A stretch of DNA of 64,000 nt from Papio anubis (GCF_008728515.1 NC_044977.1:8517501-8581500); one strand, 5' to 3'. Shown: positions 24,235-36,290, counted from the stretch's first letter. Numbers and translations are program-made. The notes: generated by a model from the sequence alone, not told the origin.

Positions 24235-24365
24235 CCTATTCACCTGTTTGAGCTCCTTTTTTATTCTGGTTATTAATCCCTTATCAGATGGATAATTTAC
24301 AAATATTTTCTGCCATTCTGTGGGTTGTCTCCTCATTTTATTGAGGTTTTCTGTCTTGTGAAGAA
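24235..24365 (-). repeat. Right arm of the inverted duplication
   Basis: Minus-strand L1 ORF2 sequence in its proper place in the old L1. Its complement matches 23950-24080 over the whole length with scattered differences. The loop between arms is about 154 bp. Confidence 0.85.
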
Positions 24366-24891
24366 ACTTTTTAACTTCATGAGATTTCATTTGTCCATTT
24401 TTGCTTTGGTTGTCTGTGTTTGTAGAGTGTTACTCGACAAATCTTTATCTACACCATTGTCCTGGAGAGATTACCCAATGTTTATTTTTAGAAGTTTTAT
24501 AGTCTGAAGTCTTAGATTTAAGTATTTAATCAATTTGGATTTGATATTTGCATATTGCAAAGATAGGGATCTAGTTTCACTCTTCAGCATACGGATATCC
24601 AGTTTTCCCAGCACCATTTATTGAAAAGACTGAATGTATATTCTTGGCACTTTTGCCAAAAATGAGTTCACTGTAGATGTATACATTTATTTCTGGGTTC
24701 CCTATTTTGTTTTATTGCTCTATGTGTCCATTTTTATGCCAGTACCATGCTATTTTGGTTATTATTGCTCCATAGTATAATTTGAAGTCAGGTAATGTGA
24801 CTCCCCTAGTTTGGTTCTTTTTGCTTAGGATGACATTGGTTATTCTGGATTTTTCTGCAGTTCCGTATACATTTAAGGATTATTTCTTCTG

Positions 24892-25293
24892 TTATTCTAA
24901 ACATATCATAGGTATTTTGACAGGAATGGCATTGAATCTATAGATCCATTTGGATAGTATAAACATTTTAAACATATTGACTCTTCCAATCCATGAACAT
25001 GGATTCACGTTGCATTTTCTTGTGTCCTTTTTAATTTCTTGCATCAATATTTTATAGTATTTATTGTAGAGATCTTTCAGTTCATTGGTTAATTTAATTT
25101 CAAGGTATTTCATTTTATTTGTAACTGTTGTAAAACGGGTTACTTTCTTGATATCTATTTCAGGTTGTTCACTGCCATCATGCTGTTTCAGATTGTTCAC
25201 TGATTTATATATGTTGATTTTATGTCTTGAAACTTTACTGAATTGGTATATGAGTTCTAACAGGGTTTTGGTGGAATCTTTAGGTTTTTCCAC
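24892..25293 (-). pseudogene. L1 ORF2 remnant (after the reverse transcriptase core)
   Basis: A 133-codon open stretch on the minus strand within the old L1. It includes QFSKVSRHKIN, LKDLYNKYYKILMQEIKKD and WIGRVNMFKM, which align to the L1 ORF2 segment just downstream of the FADD catalytic motif. It is open by chance within a decayed ORF. Confidence 0.85.
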
Positions 25294-27363
25294 TTATTAG
25301 ATCATATCGTCTTCAAAGAAGGATAATTTGACTTCTTCCTTTTCAATTTGGATGTCCTTTATTTCTCCCTCTTGTTTGATTGCCCTAGCTAGACATCCAG
25401 TACAATGCTAAATAACAACGGTGAAAATGGGCATCCTTTTGTTGTTCCAGATCTTATAGGAAAGGCTTTTGATTTTTCTCTGTTTCATGTGATATTGAGG
25501 GTGCATTATATGTGGCTCTTATTGTGTTGAGGTATGTTCCTTCTATACTTTATTTTTTGAGAGTTTTTAAAGATTATAAATGGATATTGAATTTCATCAA
25601 ATAATTTTCAACATAAATTGAAATGATTATATAATTTTGTCCTTCATTCTGTTAATATAATGTATCAGATCGATTGATTTGCATAAGTTGAATCATTCTT
25701 GCATCCTTGGGATAAATCTCAGTTGCTCATGATAAATGATCATTTTAATGGGTTGGTGATTTTGATTTGCTACTATTTCGTTGAGAATTTTTGCATCAAT
25801 GTTTACCATTAATATCGCCTTCTCGTTTTCACTTTAAATGTGTCTTTGTTGGTTTTGGCATCAGGGAAATATTGGCCTCACAGAATGAGGTCTCAATTAT
25901 TTTTCAGAATAGTTTTTGTAGGATTGATACTAGTTTTTCCTTAAATGTTTGATAAAATTCAGTAGTGATGTACTTGAGTTCTTTTCTTTGCTGGGAGACA
26001 TCTTATTATGCCTTCTATCTCTTCACTTGTCAGTCCCTTCAGGTTTTGCATTTCTTCATTGTTCCATCTTGGTAGGTTATATGTGTCTAGTAATTTATCT
26101 ATTTCTTCTAGGTTTTCTAATTTTTTGGCAGAAGTTGTTACAGTGATTTCTAATAATCCTTAGGATATCTGTGGTATCAGTTGTAATGTCTCCTTTTTCC
26201 CTACTGATTTTATTTGCATCTTCTTTTTTTTCTTAGTCTAGCTAAACGTTTGTCAATTTTATTTACGTTTCCAAAAAATAAACTTTTTATTTCAGTGATG
26301 TTTTTCTTTTCTGTTTCAATTTTATTTCTGCTCTGGTGTTTATTTTGTTTTTCTTCTACTAATCTGGGGTTTGGTTTGCCCTTGCTTTTCTAGTTTTTAA
26401 GATGCATCATTAAGCTGTTAGAAATTTTTCTACTTTTTGATGTAGGCACTTATTAACTTTCCTTTTACTACTACTTTTATTGTTACCCAATAGGTTTTGG
26501 TATATTATGTTTCCATTTTTATTTACTTAAAGAAAATTCTTAATTTTCTTTTTAATTTCTCCATTGGCCTTCTGGTCATTCAGGAGCATATAGTTTAAGT
26601 TTCCATGTGTTTGTATAGTTTCCAAAATTCCTCTTGTTATTGACTTCTATTTTGTTCCATTTTGGTCACAGAAGATTCTTGATATGATTTCAAATTTTTT
26701 TATTTTTAAGACATTTTTAACTTATTTATGATCTATCCTTGAGAATGATCCATGTGCTGGGTAGATAAATGTGTATTCTGCAGCCATTGGATGAAATGTT
26801 CTATAAATATCTATTGAGTCCATTTAGTCTACAGTGCAGATTAAATTTGATTGTCGATTTTCTGCCTGTAGGAGTTCTCCAATGCTAAAAGTGGGGATTT
26901 AAAGTCTCCAGCTATTATTGTATTGGGGCTATCTCACTCTTTAGCTCTAATAATGTTTGCCTTACATATCTGGGTTTCCCAATGTTAGGTGCGTGTATAT
27001 TTAAAACTGTTATATCCTCTTGCTAAACTGACCTTTTTATTGGTATAGAATGATCTTCTTTCCCTCATTTTATAGCTTTTGTCTTGAAATCTCTTTTGTC
27101 TGATAAAGGCATAGTTATTTCTCCCTTTTTTGTTCTTATTTGCAGAATATCTTTTTCTATCCCTTTATTTTCAGCCTATGTGTGTCTTCATAGATGATGT
27201 GTGTTTCCTGTAGGCAACAATCACTGGGTCTTGTTTTTCTGTTATTCATTTATCTTTTGATATTTGTTATCTGTATATCTTCTGTATCTATCTGTATCTG
27301 TTATTCATTTATCTTTTGATATCTGTTATCTGTAGCTTTTGATTCAAGAGTTTAGTCCATTTA

Positions 27364-27563
27364 CATCCAATGTTATTATTGGATATAACATTATGATTAT
27401 TAATAATACTAATATCAATAGTATAACTATTAATAATATCATTACTTTTAATAATATTATTACAGATATTAATTATTTAAATGTATTACTATATTAATAT
27501 TGATAGTGTTACTAATATTATAATATTAATAGTAATGTTAAATCCAATGTTATTATTGGATAT
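27364..27563. repeat. TTA/AAT-rich expansion between two copies of a 22-bp block
   Basis: ATCCAATGTTATTATTGGATAT occurs at 27364-27386 and again at 27541-27563. Between them lies about 155 bp of irregular TAATATTA-type sequence absent from L1. It sits in the ORF1-ORF2 spacer part of the old L1. The block itself is a near-perfect palindrome (ATCCAAT...ATTGGAT). Confidence 0.88.
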
Positions 27564-28691
27564 ATATGAGTAAGTAAGGACTTACTCTTGTCATTTTGCT
27601 ATTTTTTTTCTGGTTATTGTGTGGTCTTCTCTTCCTTCCTTTTTTTCTTTTTGTTAAGATAATTTCCTCTGTTGCTATGTTTTAAATTCTTGCTTTTCAT
27701 TTTTTGTAGATTGGTTGTAGGATATATTTTAGATTTGAAGTTACCCTGAGGATTGCAAATAACCTTTTACTACCCATTATTTTAAACTGAAGACAACTTC
27801 ACACTGATTACAAAAACAAAGAGAAAACTGATAAAAACTGTACACTTTAACTGTATCTCCCTACTTTTTAACTCTTTGTTCTTTCTATTTATATCTTATT
27901 ACACTATGTCTTGCAAAAGTTGTAACTATTACTTTTTTAGTTTCATTTTTTAATCTTTAACTCAAGATATGTGTGGTTTACACACCAACATTACAGTGTT
28001 ATATTCTGTGTTTGTAAGGTTACTACTATCAGTGAGTTTTATACCTTCTGATGATTTATTACCACTAATTAATGTTCCTCTCTTTCAGATTGAATAACTC
28101 TAGCATTTCTTATAGGACAAGTCTGGTGTTGATGAAACTTCTCAGGTTTGTTTCTCTAGTAAAATCTTTATTTCTCCATGTTTTAAGGGCTTTTTGCTGG
28201 ATATACTATTCTAGGATAAAGGTTGGTTTTTCTTTAGCACTTTAACGTGTCTTGCCACTCTCTCCTGTCCAATGAGGTCCAATAAGGTTTCCACCAAGAA
28301 GTCTGTTGCCAGACATACTGGAGCTCTTTTACATGTCATTCGTTTCTTTTCTCTTGCCGCTTTTAGGACCCTTTTCTATACTTGATTTTGGGGGTTTGAA
28401 TATTAAATGTCTTAAGGTAACCTTATTAGGGTTAAATTTGCTTGGTGTCAATAGCCTTCTTTTACTTGGATATTGATATTTCTTTAGATTTGGAAATTTC
28501 TCTGTTACTATCCCTTCGAATAAATGTTTTACTCATAATTCCCTCTCTCTCTACCTCCTATTTAAGTCCAATAACTTTTAGATATATCCTTTTGAGTTCA
28601 TTTGCTCAATCTTATAGTCATTCATTATCCTTTCTTTATACTTTTATCTTTTGTCTTCTCTAAGTGTTGTCTCAAATTGTCTTGAAGCTCA

Positions 28692-28708
28692 CTTATTTAT
28701 TTATTTAT

Positions 28709-28747
<39 letters not shown>

Positions 28748-28748
28748 T
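28692..28748 (+). repeat. Compound (TTTA)n(TTAG)n microsatellite
   Basis: About four to five TTTA units are followed by about nine TTAG units. They replace the poly(T) expected at this end of the antisense Alu, so the Alu tail has evolved into a tetranucleotide repeat. Confidence 0.95.
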
Positions 28749-29033
28749 TTTAGGCCAAGTCACACTCTGTCACCCAGGCTGGAGTGCAGTGGCATGATCT
28801 TGGCTCACTACAACCTCCACTTCCCCTGTTCAAGTGATTCTTATGCCTCAGGCTCCTGATTAGCTGGGATTACAGATGCCCACCACCACGCCTCACTATT
28901 TTTTGTATTTTCAGTAGAGATGGGGTTTCGCCATATTGCCTGAGCTGGTCTCGAACTTCTGAACTCAAGTAATCTGTCTGGCTTCGGCCTCCCAAGGTGC
29001 TGGGATTATAGGCATGAGCCATCGTGTCCGGCC
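28749..29033 (-). mobile_element. Old Alu (AluJ/S type) inserted in L1 ORF1
   Basis: A full dimeric Alu in antisense with many substitutions (CCTCACTATTTTTTG, GAACTCAAGTAATCTGTCTGG, CGTGTCCGGCC end). Minus-strand L1 continues on both sides. Confidence 0.93.
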
Positions 29034-29770
29034 AATTTCTTTTTCTGCTTCATCATTCAGATGTGGAGAGACTCTCATGCTTTCTTCAGGACAGCAATCA
29101 AATTTTTCAGTTCCAGAATTTCAACTTGACTTTAAAAATCATGTCAATCTCTTTGTTAAATTTACGTGATAGAGTTCTGAGCTTCTTCTCTGCTTTATAT
29201 TGACTTTTGTTGAGCTTGCTTCAGACAGCTATTCCGAATTATCGATCTGAAAGGTCACATATCTCTGTCACTCTGGGGTTGGTTATTGGTACCTTATTTA
29301 GTTCATTTGGTGAGGCAATATTTTCCTGGATGGTCTTCATGCTTGTGGATGCTTGTCAATGTATGGACCTTAAAGAGGCAGGCATTTATTCTAGTCTTTG
29401 CAGTCCAGGCTTGAGAGATCCAATTCTTCTTGGAATGGCTTTCAAAGTGTTCAAAGGGTATTGAGTATGAGCTACACATTTGATCACTGTAGCCCCCATC
29501 TGGATTGAGGGGCACTCAAAGCCGAGTCATGTTAGGAATCTTATAGACTTATAGATAAACTCCCTTAGTGGTCTTGGATATCATATGCAAGATTTCTCTG
29601 AATTATCAGGCAGAGAGTCTTCTCTTCCCTTACTTCCCCCAAACAAATGGAGTCTCTTGTTCTCAGTGCTGAGCTACCTGGACTAGGGGTAGAGATGACA
29701 CAAGCACCCCTGTGGCCACCCTCACTAGGACTGTGCTGGGTTAGATCTGAATCCAGTATACCACTGGGTC

Positions 29771-30345
29771 ACACCCAAAGCCTGTGGTGAGTACTGCCTG
29801 GTCCTAGCTGATGTTTATTAGAGGCCTGCAGGCTCTTTAGTCATCAGGTGGTGAATTCAGCCAGGCTTGTGTCATTTTCTTCAAGTTACTTTATGGCCCA
29901 GGGTGGGTCTAGAAGTGCTGTCTGGGCGCTAGGACGTGGAACTTTAGTGACCTATGTGGTGCTTTATTTTACCACAGCTGAGCTGATACCTAAGTTGCAA
30001 GACTAAGTCCTTTTTACTCTTTTCTCTCCTTTCCTCAAGCAGGAGTCTCCCTCACAGCCACTGCAGCTTCAAATGTTCTGGAGCCAGCACAGTACTAGAC
30101 CTCACCCAAGGTCAGTGGTGAGTATGACCTGGCTACTGCTGATGTTTATTCAAGGTTCAAGGGCTTTTTAGTCAGAAGATAATGAATTCTGTCCAAACTG
30201 GTTACTTCTTTTCAAGGCAATGTATTCCCTTTAGGACCAGGGTATGCCTAGAAATGTCACCCAGTAGTTAAGGATTGGACTGAGAGCTTCAGGACTCTGC
30301 TTGGTGCTTTATTTCACCGTGGCGGAGCTGATTTTTGGTTCTTAT
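29771..30345 (-). repeat. Tandem repeat of about 330 bp in the L1 5' UTR
   Basis: Blocks 'CACCCAA', 'GTGGTGAGTA', 'CTGATGTTTATT', 'TTTAGTCA' and 'GAGCTGAT' occur in the same order from 29771 and from 30101. The copies are well diverged. A repeated unit in the 5' UTR may have had a promoter role in the live element; that is inference. Confidence 0.75.
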
Positions 30346-30450
30346 GAAGGTGTGTTTTTTGTGTTTGGATAGTTGTTCAATCTGGTGTTCCTGCAAGGGG
30401 TACAATCACTGGAGGGTTCTATTCTGCCATCTTGCTTTGCCTCTATCCCA

Positions 30451-30904
30451 GGTGTTTTAGGTAAGAGATACACAGCCTATCCAAATACAGATATCAAATG
30501 TCAAAGGCTGTTCTTCCAAGAATGTGGTTGGGGCCAGCAACTAAGAATGTGGTTGGAGCCAAAAATAGCAGGGCCAGAGAAAGATACCACCTCTGGCCAC
30601 AAATGGGTGAGCAGCTACTTAGGAGAGCTTCTGAGACTCTTCTACTCCACCGCAAGGCTGATGTTCTAAAGGCCTCAGAGAAAACAAGTGAAAATCTCCA
30701 TTACTGCTGTTGAAGCTAAGATTCAGTGACTATTGCTTGGATTTATATAGTGAAAGAAGGTAGACTACAAAGATTCTATCTATGGACCTTTATGGCAGGA
30801 AATTCTTCAATTTCAATTAAATACTATTGTTTTACTTTACCTCGGCAAATACAGTATTAAACACACTTGTACTTATGTAACTAGCGTTTGTATGATTACA
30901 TAAT
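30451..30904. other. Non-genic sequence flanking the L1
   Basis: It contains a 25-bp-period duplication (AAGAATGTGGTTGG at 30518 and 30543). ORFs 30373-30669 and 30498-30713 overlap in different frames, run out of the L1 5' UTR and have no motif. Confidence 0.5.
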
Positions 30905-31140
30905 TTATAAAATATTTTCATTTGTGTTATCTTAAATTTTGTCAGTCACTCATGCTGGAATTTGTGTAGAGAATATGTTATTACTCTTCTGTCATGCTGA
31001 TGAAGAAACAAAGGTTCATACAAGTTTTATACCCTAATCAAGGCTATACAATAACAGTGAACATAAAATAATATAAAGTCTACCAAAACTATTTTGCAAA
31101 CTACGTATGCTACTGAGATAGAGCTAGAACTCTAATTTAG
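30905..31140 (+). mobile_element. Possible MIR fragment
   Basis: 'GATGAAGAAACAAAGGTTCATACAAG...CCCTAATCAAGGCTATACAATAACAG' is a diverged match to the MIR core/3' half. Weak. Confidence 0.45.
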
Positions 31141-32249
31141 CTTCTGCATATAAACATCTCAATTACACAGTTTTAAATAAGTTATTCCATATAATTGTAT
31201 ATTCTACAGATATGATGCTTTCCTGATAAACATTTTGCTATTTACTAAGTTTCTTTTTTGAGTTTTAAATATGCGCCCTGATATGACATTAAAAGTGTAA
31301 CATGGTTTGTGTGGTTTATTTTGAAAGCATACACATTAGAGTATTTTTTATTATGGTTTCACTAATTTCACCCCTTTCTGAATTCTCTGTTGGCTTCCTA
31401 CTAGCTTCCTTATTTCCCTAAAATAATTAGAGTTTAGACATCTCAATTTCCTGGAGGGCTTTTGCTTCCATTTATAAAAGATGGCTTGTCAATAGAGCTG
31501 GAAAGAATTTTCTAATTATGATACTTCATAACATCTTCACTGTACTCTTTCATTGTATAAAAAATGACACCACAGACAGTGATTACACATCTCCATCCCA
31601 CCTCAAACTTCACAGTAGACGTCTTTGAAAGAATACCCTAGTGCAACAATGTTTGCACTTTCCTAAGTTATCAGGCATTGGCAAATACTTCACATCTCAT
31701 CAAATATTTTACTGAGCAATGTGTGTCTTTGAAAATGGACATCAGTCACCAAATTATACTAAAATTGTAAAAACTTTAGAGAAGCAACAGGCTGCCAGCT
31801 ACTGGACATGCACAGAAATGGAGATTTGAGAAAACATATATTATCTTTGATCAGCAAAAATTGTGATAATCAAAACCTAGCATTTAGTGATAGACATAAA
31901 ATAAATATATTGGGGAAACTGGCTACAGATGGTGTGTGAGGTATCTATGTCTATGCAGATAGCGCATCAAAGAAGTTAAGCTTTGGAACATAACACTACG
32001 TCACAATTATCTAAGACAATAAAGAAAAAATGTGTTTACAGGTAATTAAGCATTATTATTAATTTGAAGAATGCAAAAACAATACTGCCAAATAATGCTA
32101 GTGTCAGTGGAAAGACATTTTCCAAATACTACAAAACCTTTATGATGACATGCAAATTCAAAGATCACAATATAATTTGCAATAAGAGTAGTACAAATTC
32201 CTTCACAAATTCAAAATCTATATTGAATTAGTATGTGTATATAAAAAGG
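31141..32249. other. Non-genic AT-rich sequence
   Basis: Nothing recognisable on either strand. Confidence 0.5.
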
Positions 32250-32526
32250 GACACTTGGCAAGACATGGGGAGGCCGAAGTGGGAGGATTGCCTGAGCCCA
32301 GGAATTTGAGACAAGTTTGGGTAACATAGTAAATCCCCATTTCTAAAAAACAAAAAAAAAGTTAGCCTGGTATGACTTGACACACTTGCAGTTCCAGCTT
32401 CTCAGGAGGCTGAAGCAGGAGGAAGGCTTGCGTCCCAGAAGTTGCAGCTTCGGTGAGCCATGATCACGCCACTGCACTAAAACCTGGGCAACAGAGTTGA
32501 GAGCCAGTCTCAATACAAATAAAAAT
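32250..32526 (+). mobile_element. Old AluJ-type SINE, 5'-truncated
   Basis: It starts within the left arm (GGGGAGGCCGAAGTGGGAGG). It has an A-rich middle linker (32347-32360) and a full right arm ending CAACAGAGTTGAGAGCCAGTCTC. Divergence is high and there is no homogeneous A tail. Confidence 0.88.
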
Positions 32527-34396
32527 GGAAAGGAACAATTTAGAAGTTTTTAATGAAAAATTCTACAAAATATCTGACCACTTTCTTATCTGTAAATGAT
32601 ACATTTTCATCTAAGTAATGATAAAAACCAACATTTTGAATTTTGGAAAGTTATATATCTCTCAGAAGACATCAATTCAACTATTTCCAAATTAACACAA
32701 GAAATAGGCTGTCTTCTTCACTGAGACTCGACTCTCCAATATACACAGGCTGTATGACTTTGGGCACATTGGTAACTGTTGAAAATATGAGTTGTCACAA
32801 ATTTCACATACTGGTTGAAATGACTATTACTTAAGATAATACACATACAAAAAAATTACATAGTTGTAAGCTATAGTACATACTTATGCTAATTTGATAT
32901 TTTAGTTCTCTTTCACAGTTTACTTTTAGAAATGTTGATATTGATAATTTATTTTTGTCATTATGGAAGTTTTTTTGTCCTGGTTTTGTGGAGATGGGCC
33001 ATTTAGAGTTTTCAATATTAAGTTGAAGTTATTTTCTTTAAATATTTGCTGTTACTAAATCTAGAAATCTAGTTGTTCTGAGAGAAAGGAAAAATAGTAC
33101 TCACACATGTTAAGTAAAACTTTTGATGACAATGACTCTATGTTACGTATCTTTGGGGTAAAATTAGTACATATATAGCCAACAGTTTTTTTTTCCATTT
33201 CCTTCAGTTTATTCCCTATTTAGAGTTATTGTTACACAAAATGTTCTAAACCAGAAAATAATTTTTCTGTCATTCAGTCTATTCTATGGCATACAGATGA
33301 CAAAAGTATGAGAAATTTTGCTCCAAAGGAAAAATATAAGATTATGAATAGAGAAAGTATAGCTGTTTTCATATATATTTCAAAATATAAATATAATTTA
33401 TGAATCTGTACTTTATTTCATACAGTTTAAATATAGTTTTCATATAATTTATGATTATTAAGATTTAATTATAAGTTTAGCTACTTTTTATTTTTGAAAA
33501 TGCTCCTGAGATTATTTTGCACAGGGTTTTCAATTAACACTTGTTTCTACTGATTCTCTAAATATACACATTAATTTTAATTTTGTCCTGATTTTATTTT
33601 TTCTTCTTCTAGCATTATTCCTATCCTTAGCTTATCAATAATTTTCAGTAACGACACATCACTATAATGTGGTGTTGTGATTTTATACATTATCAATTTA
33701 GTAAGGACATGCTTCAGCTTAAGTCTCTGCTTTCTTGATATATTATTTTATTGCATTTTATATTTTAGAGTAAGTTCTTTCTATGCACCAAACTCATTAA
33801 TAATTTATTAGTTTGCTTATGGGTGTAGAATAGAAGTGTATTACTCCTTTTGTTAGAATTCCATTTTAAAATAACATTAAGGGACAGGATACATTTAATA
33901 AAATTTTATTGTAATAGTTCCAGAAAAGGACATTCTTATTTATACAAATATGTATCAATGTTTTTCATGTGTAGTGCCAAATATGGTACTGATGAACCCA
34001 AACAAGCCAATTATGTTATCAAGTTTAACCTTCTATGTAATATCTCCTTTGGCGTTTGAAATAACGAAACTTCACAGAACAAATTTGTTAGTGTCTTTAC
34101 TGGGCATAAGCTGGCATAGGATTTCATAGGGCTGAATACTTCGAGAGATGCCAAAAGAATGAATTCAGATTCTCTGATCTTAGGTCTGAAAATTTTAGTT
34201 ATGGGGGGTTGGCAACTTACACGTTGCAAGTTAAGTAAGAGTGAATGTAACAAATAAAACAATGTAATTATCAAATAATTGCCACTACAGCTCAAGCTGA
34301 ATGACAACCATGAACTGGAAAATCCAAGAAAACATGGAGTTATGCTATGTGAAAAGGCTGATTTCAAGACATTAGGAGTGGAGATCAAGAGTGAAT
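32527..34396. other. Non-genic AT-rich sequence
   Basis: No family recognised. The 125-codon minus-strand ORF 34011-34388 has no motif and ends just before the L1. I consider it a chance ORF. Confidence 0.5.
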
Positions 34397-34624
34397 AAAT
34401 TGTAAATGGTATTGTCTTCTTGTGTTGGCTCTTGGCTTAGCTGTTGTTGGTGTATGGGAATGCTAGTAATTTTTGTACACTGATTATGTATGCTGAAACT
34501 TTGCTGAAGTTGTTTATCAGCTGAAGGTGCTTTTAGGCTGAAACTATTGGTTTTCTAGATGTAGGATCATGTCATCCCGAAACTGGGACTTGACTTCCTC
34601 TTTTCCTATTTGGATGCCCTTTAT

Positions 34625-34840
34625 TTATTCTCCTGCCTGATTGCTCTGGCTCAGACTTCCAACAGTATGTTGAATAGAAGTGGGTGAGAGAGAGTATCCT
34701 TGCCTTTTGCCAGTTTTCAAGGGGAATGCTTCCAAATTTTGTCCATTTAGTATGAATTTGGCTGTGGGTTTGTCATAGATGGTTTTTACTATTTTTAGGT
34801 ATGTTCCTTCAATACCTAGTTTATTGACAGTTTTTAACAT
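34625..34840 (-). pseudogene. L1 ORF2 reverse transcriptase remnant
   Basis: Minus-strand fragment with LKTVNKLGIEGTYLKIVKT and KTGKRQGYSLSP, matching the RT fingers/palm part that precedes the FADD motif. Frameshifts close it on both sides. Confidence 0.85.
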
Positions 34841-35256
34841 GAAGGGGTGTTGAATTTTATTGACTTTTCTGCATCTATGGACATAATCATGTGGCTTTGT
34901 TTTTTTGTCTTTGTTCTGTTTATGTCATAAATCACATTTATTGATTTGCATATGTTGCACCAACCTTGAGTCCTGGGGATGAAACCTACTTGATCATGGT
35001 AAATTAACTTTTTGATGGGATTCTAGATTTGGTTTGCAAGTATTGTGTTGAGAATTTTTGCATCTATGTTTATCAAGGATATTGGCCTGATCTGTCTAAT
35101 ACTATCAGTGGAGTGTTGAAGTTTCCAACTTTTATTGTGGGGGAGACTATGTCTCCTTGTGGGTCCCTAAGAACTTGCTTTGTGGAATGTGGGTGTTTCT
35201 GTGTTGGGTGCTTATATATTTAGGTCTTCTAGTTGAATTGAACTCTTTACCATTAT

Positions 35257-35490
35257 TTAATTCCTTTCTTTGTCTTTTTTGATCTTTGTTGGTTTAATGT
35301 CTGTTTTGTCTGAAATTAGAATTGGAACCCATGCTCTTTTCTGTTTTCCACTTGCTTGGTAGATTTTCCTCCATTCGTTTATTTTGAGCCTATGGGAGTC
35401 ATTATGTGTGAGATGGGTCTCTTGAAGGTAGTATACTAATGGATTTGGCTTTTCTGTATACCTAACTAGGGAAGTGAAATGTTTCCACAA
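35257..35490 (-). pseudogene. L1 ORF2 endonuclease remnant
   Basis: Contains YYLQETHLTHNDSHRLKI and WRKIYQASGKQKRAWVPIL. The QETHL motif carries the metal-binding Glu of the L1 AP-type endonuclease. It is the 5'-most part of this inverted L1 and stops at the inversion junction. Confidence 0.88.
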
Positions 35491-36290
35491 TGAGAATTAC
35501 AAAACAGTGCTCAAATAAGAGGTGACGCACGTAAATGAAACAATGTCCATGCTCATGGATCAGAAGAATCAATATTAAAATGTCCATATTGCCCAAAGCA
35601 GTTTATAGATTCAATGTTATTCATATCAAACTACCAATAACATTCTTCAAAAAATTAAAAAATACATATTTTAAAATTAATATGGAATTTTAAAAAAGAG
35701 CCCAAATAGCTAAGGAAATGCTAAGCAAAAAGAACAAGGTGGAGGCATCATGTTACCCAACTTCAAACTATACTACAGGGCTGCAGTAACCAAAACAGCA
35801 TGGTGCTGGTACAAAAACAGGCACACAGACCAATGAAACAGAATAGACAGCCTAGAAATAAGGCTTCACACCTATGACCATCTGATCTTCAATAAAGCTG
35901 ACCAAAACAAGCAATAGGAAAATACTTCTTATTCAATAAATGATGCTGGGATAAGTGGCTTAGACATCTGCAAAGACTGAAACAGGACATTTTCCTTATA
36001 CTATATACAAAATTCAGCTCAAGTTAGACTTACATATAAAATGTAAAACCATAAAGAAACCCTTCAAGACAACCTAGGCAATAGCATTCTGGCCATAGGG
36101 ATGAGCAAAAACTTCATGGCAAACACACCAAAAACAATTAGAGCAAAAGCAAAAATTGGCAAATGAGATCTAATTAAGCCTAGAGTTTCAGCACAGTAAA
36201 AGAAACTATCAGCAGAGTAAACAGACAACCTACAGAATGGGAGAATGTATTTGTGAACCATGCGTCTGATAAAGGTCTAATACACAACAT

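Larger units (their letters stand above)
22153..30450 (-). mobile_element. Old, essentially full-length L1, minus strand, with nested insertions
   Basis: Antisense L1 runs from its 3' UTR (about 22153-22560) through ORF2 (about 22600-27350), ORF1 (about 27600-29300) and 5' UTR (about 29500-30450). It ends with the complement of the CAAGATGGCAGAATAGAACC-type start. The interruptions are a younger L1 at 23089-23937, an inverted segment at 23938-24211 and an Alu at 28692-29033. The 3' UTR and ORF1 character suggest an L1PB/L1MA-age element. All reading frames are broken; the longest remnant is 24892-25293. The remaining L1 sequence is about 6.8 kb, close to full length. Confidence 0.88.
34397..36290. 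mobile_element. L1 with 5' inversion (twin-priming structure), left part
   Basis: 34397-35478 is L1 ORF2 on the minus strand. From about 35489 the sequence switches to plus-strand ORF2 (AATGAGAATTACAAAACAGTGC onward) and continues to 36290. The left edge of the inverted part lies about 100 bp upstream, in L1 coordinates, of the start of the plus part, as expected for twin priming. Within the inverted part the RT-region sequence jumps at about 35088 to the endonuclease region, so roughly 1 kb of ORF2 is missing. The element resumes at 38779 after an LTR-element insertion. Confidence 0.9.

Noticed and set aside
28708..28748. TTAG array as an interstitial telomeric repeat
   Set aside because: The unit is TTAG, not TTAGGG, and it occupies the tail position of an Alu.
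34011..34388. 125-codon minus-strand ORF beside the L1
   Set aside because: No domain or homologue recognised and it lies in plain AT-rich DNA. Its length alone is not enough in 64 kb.
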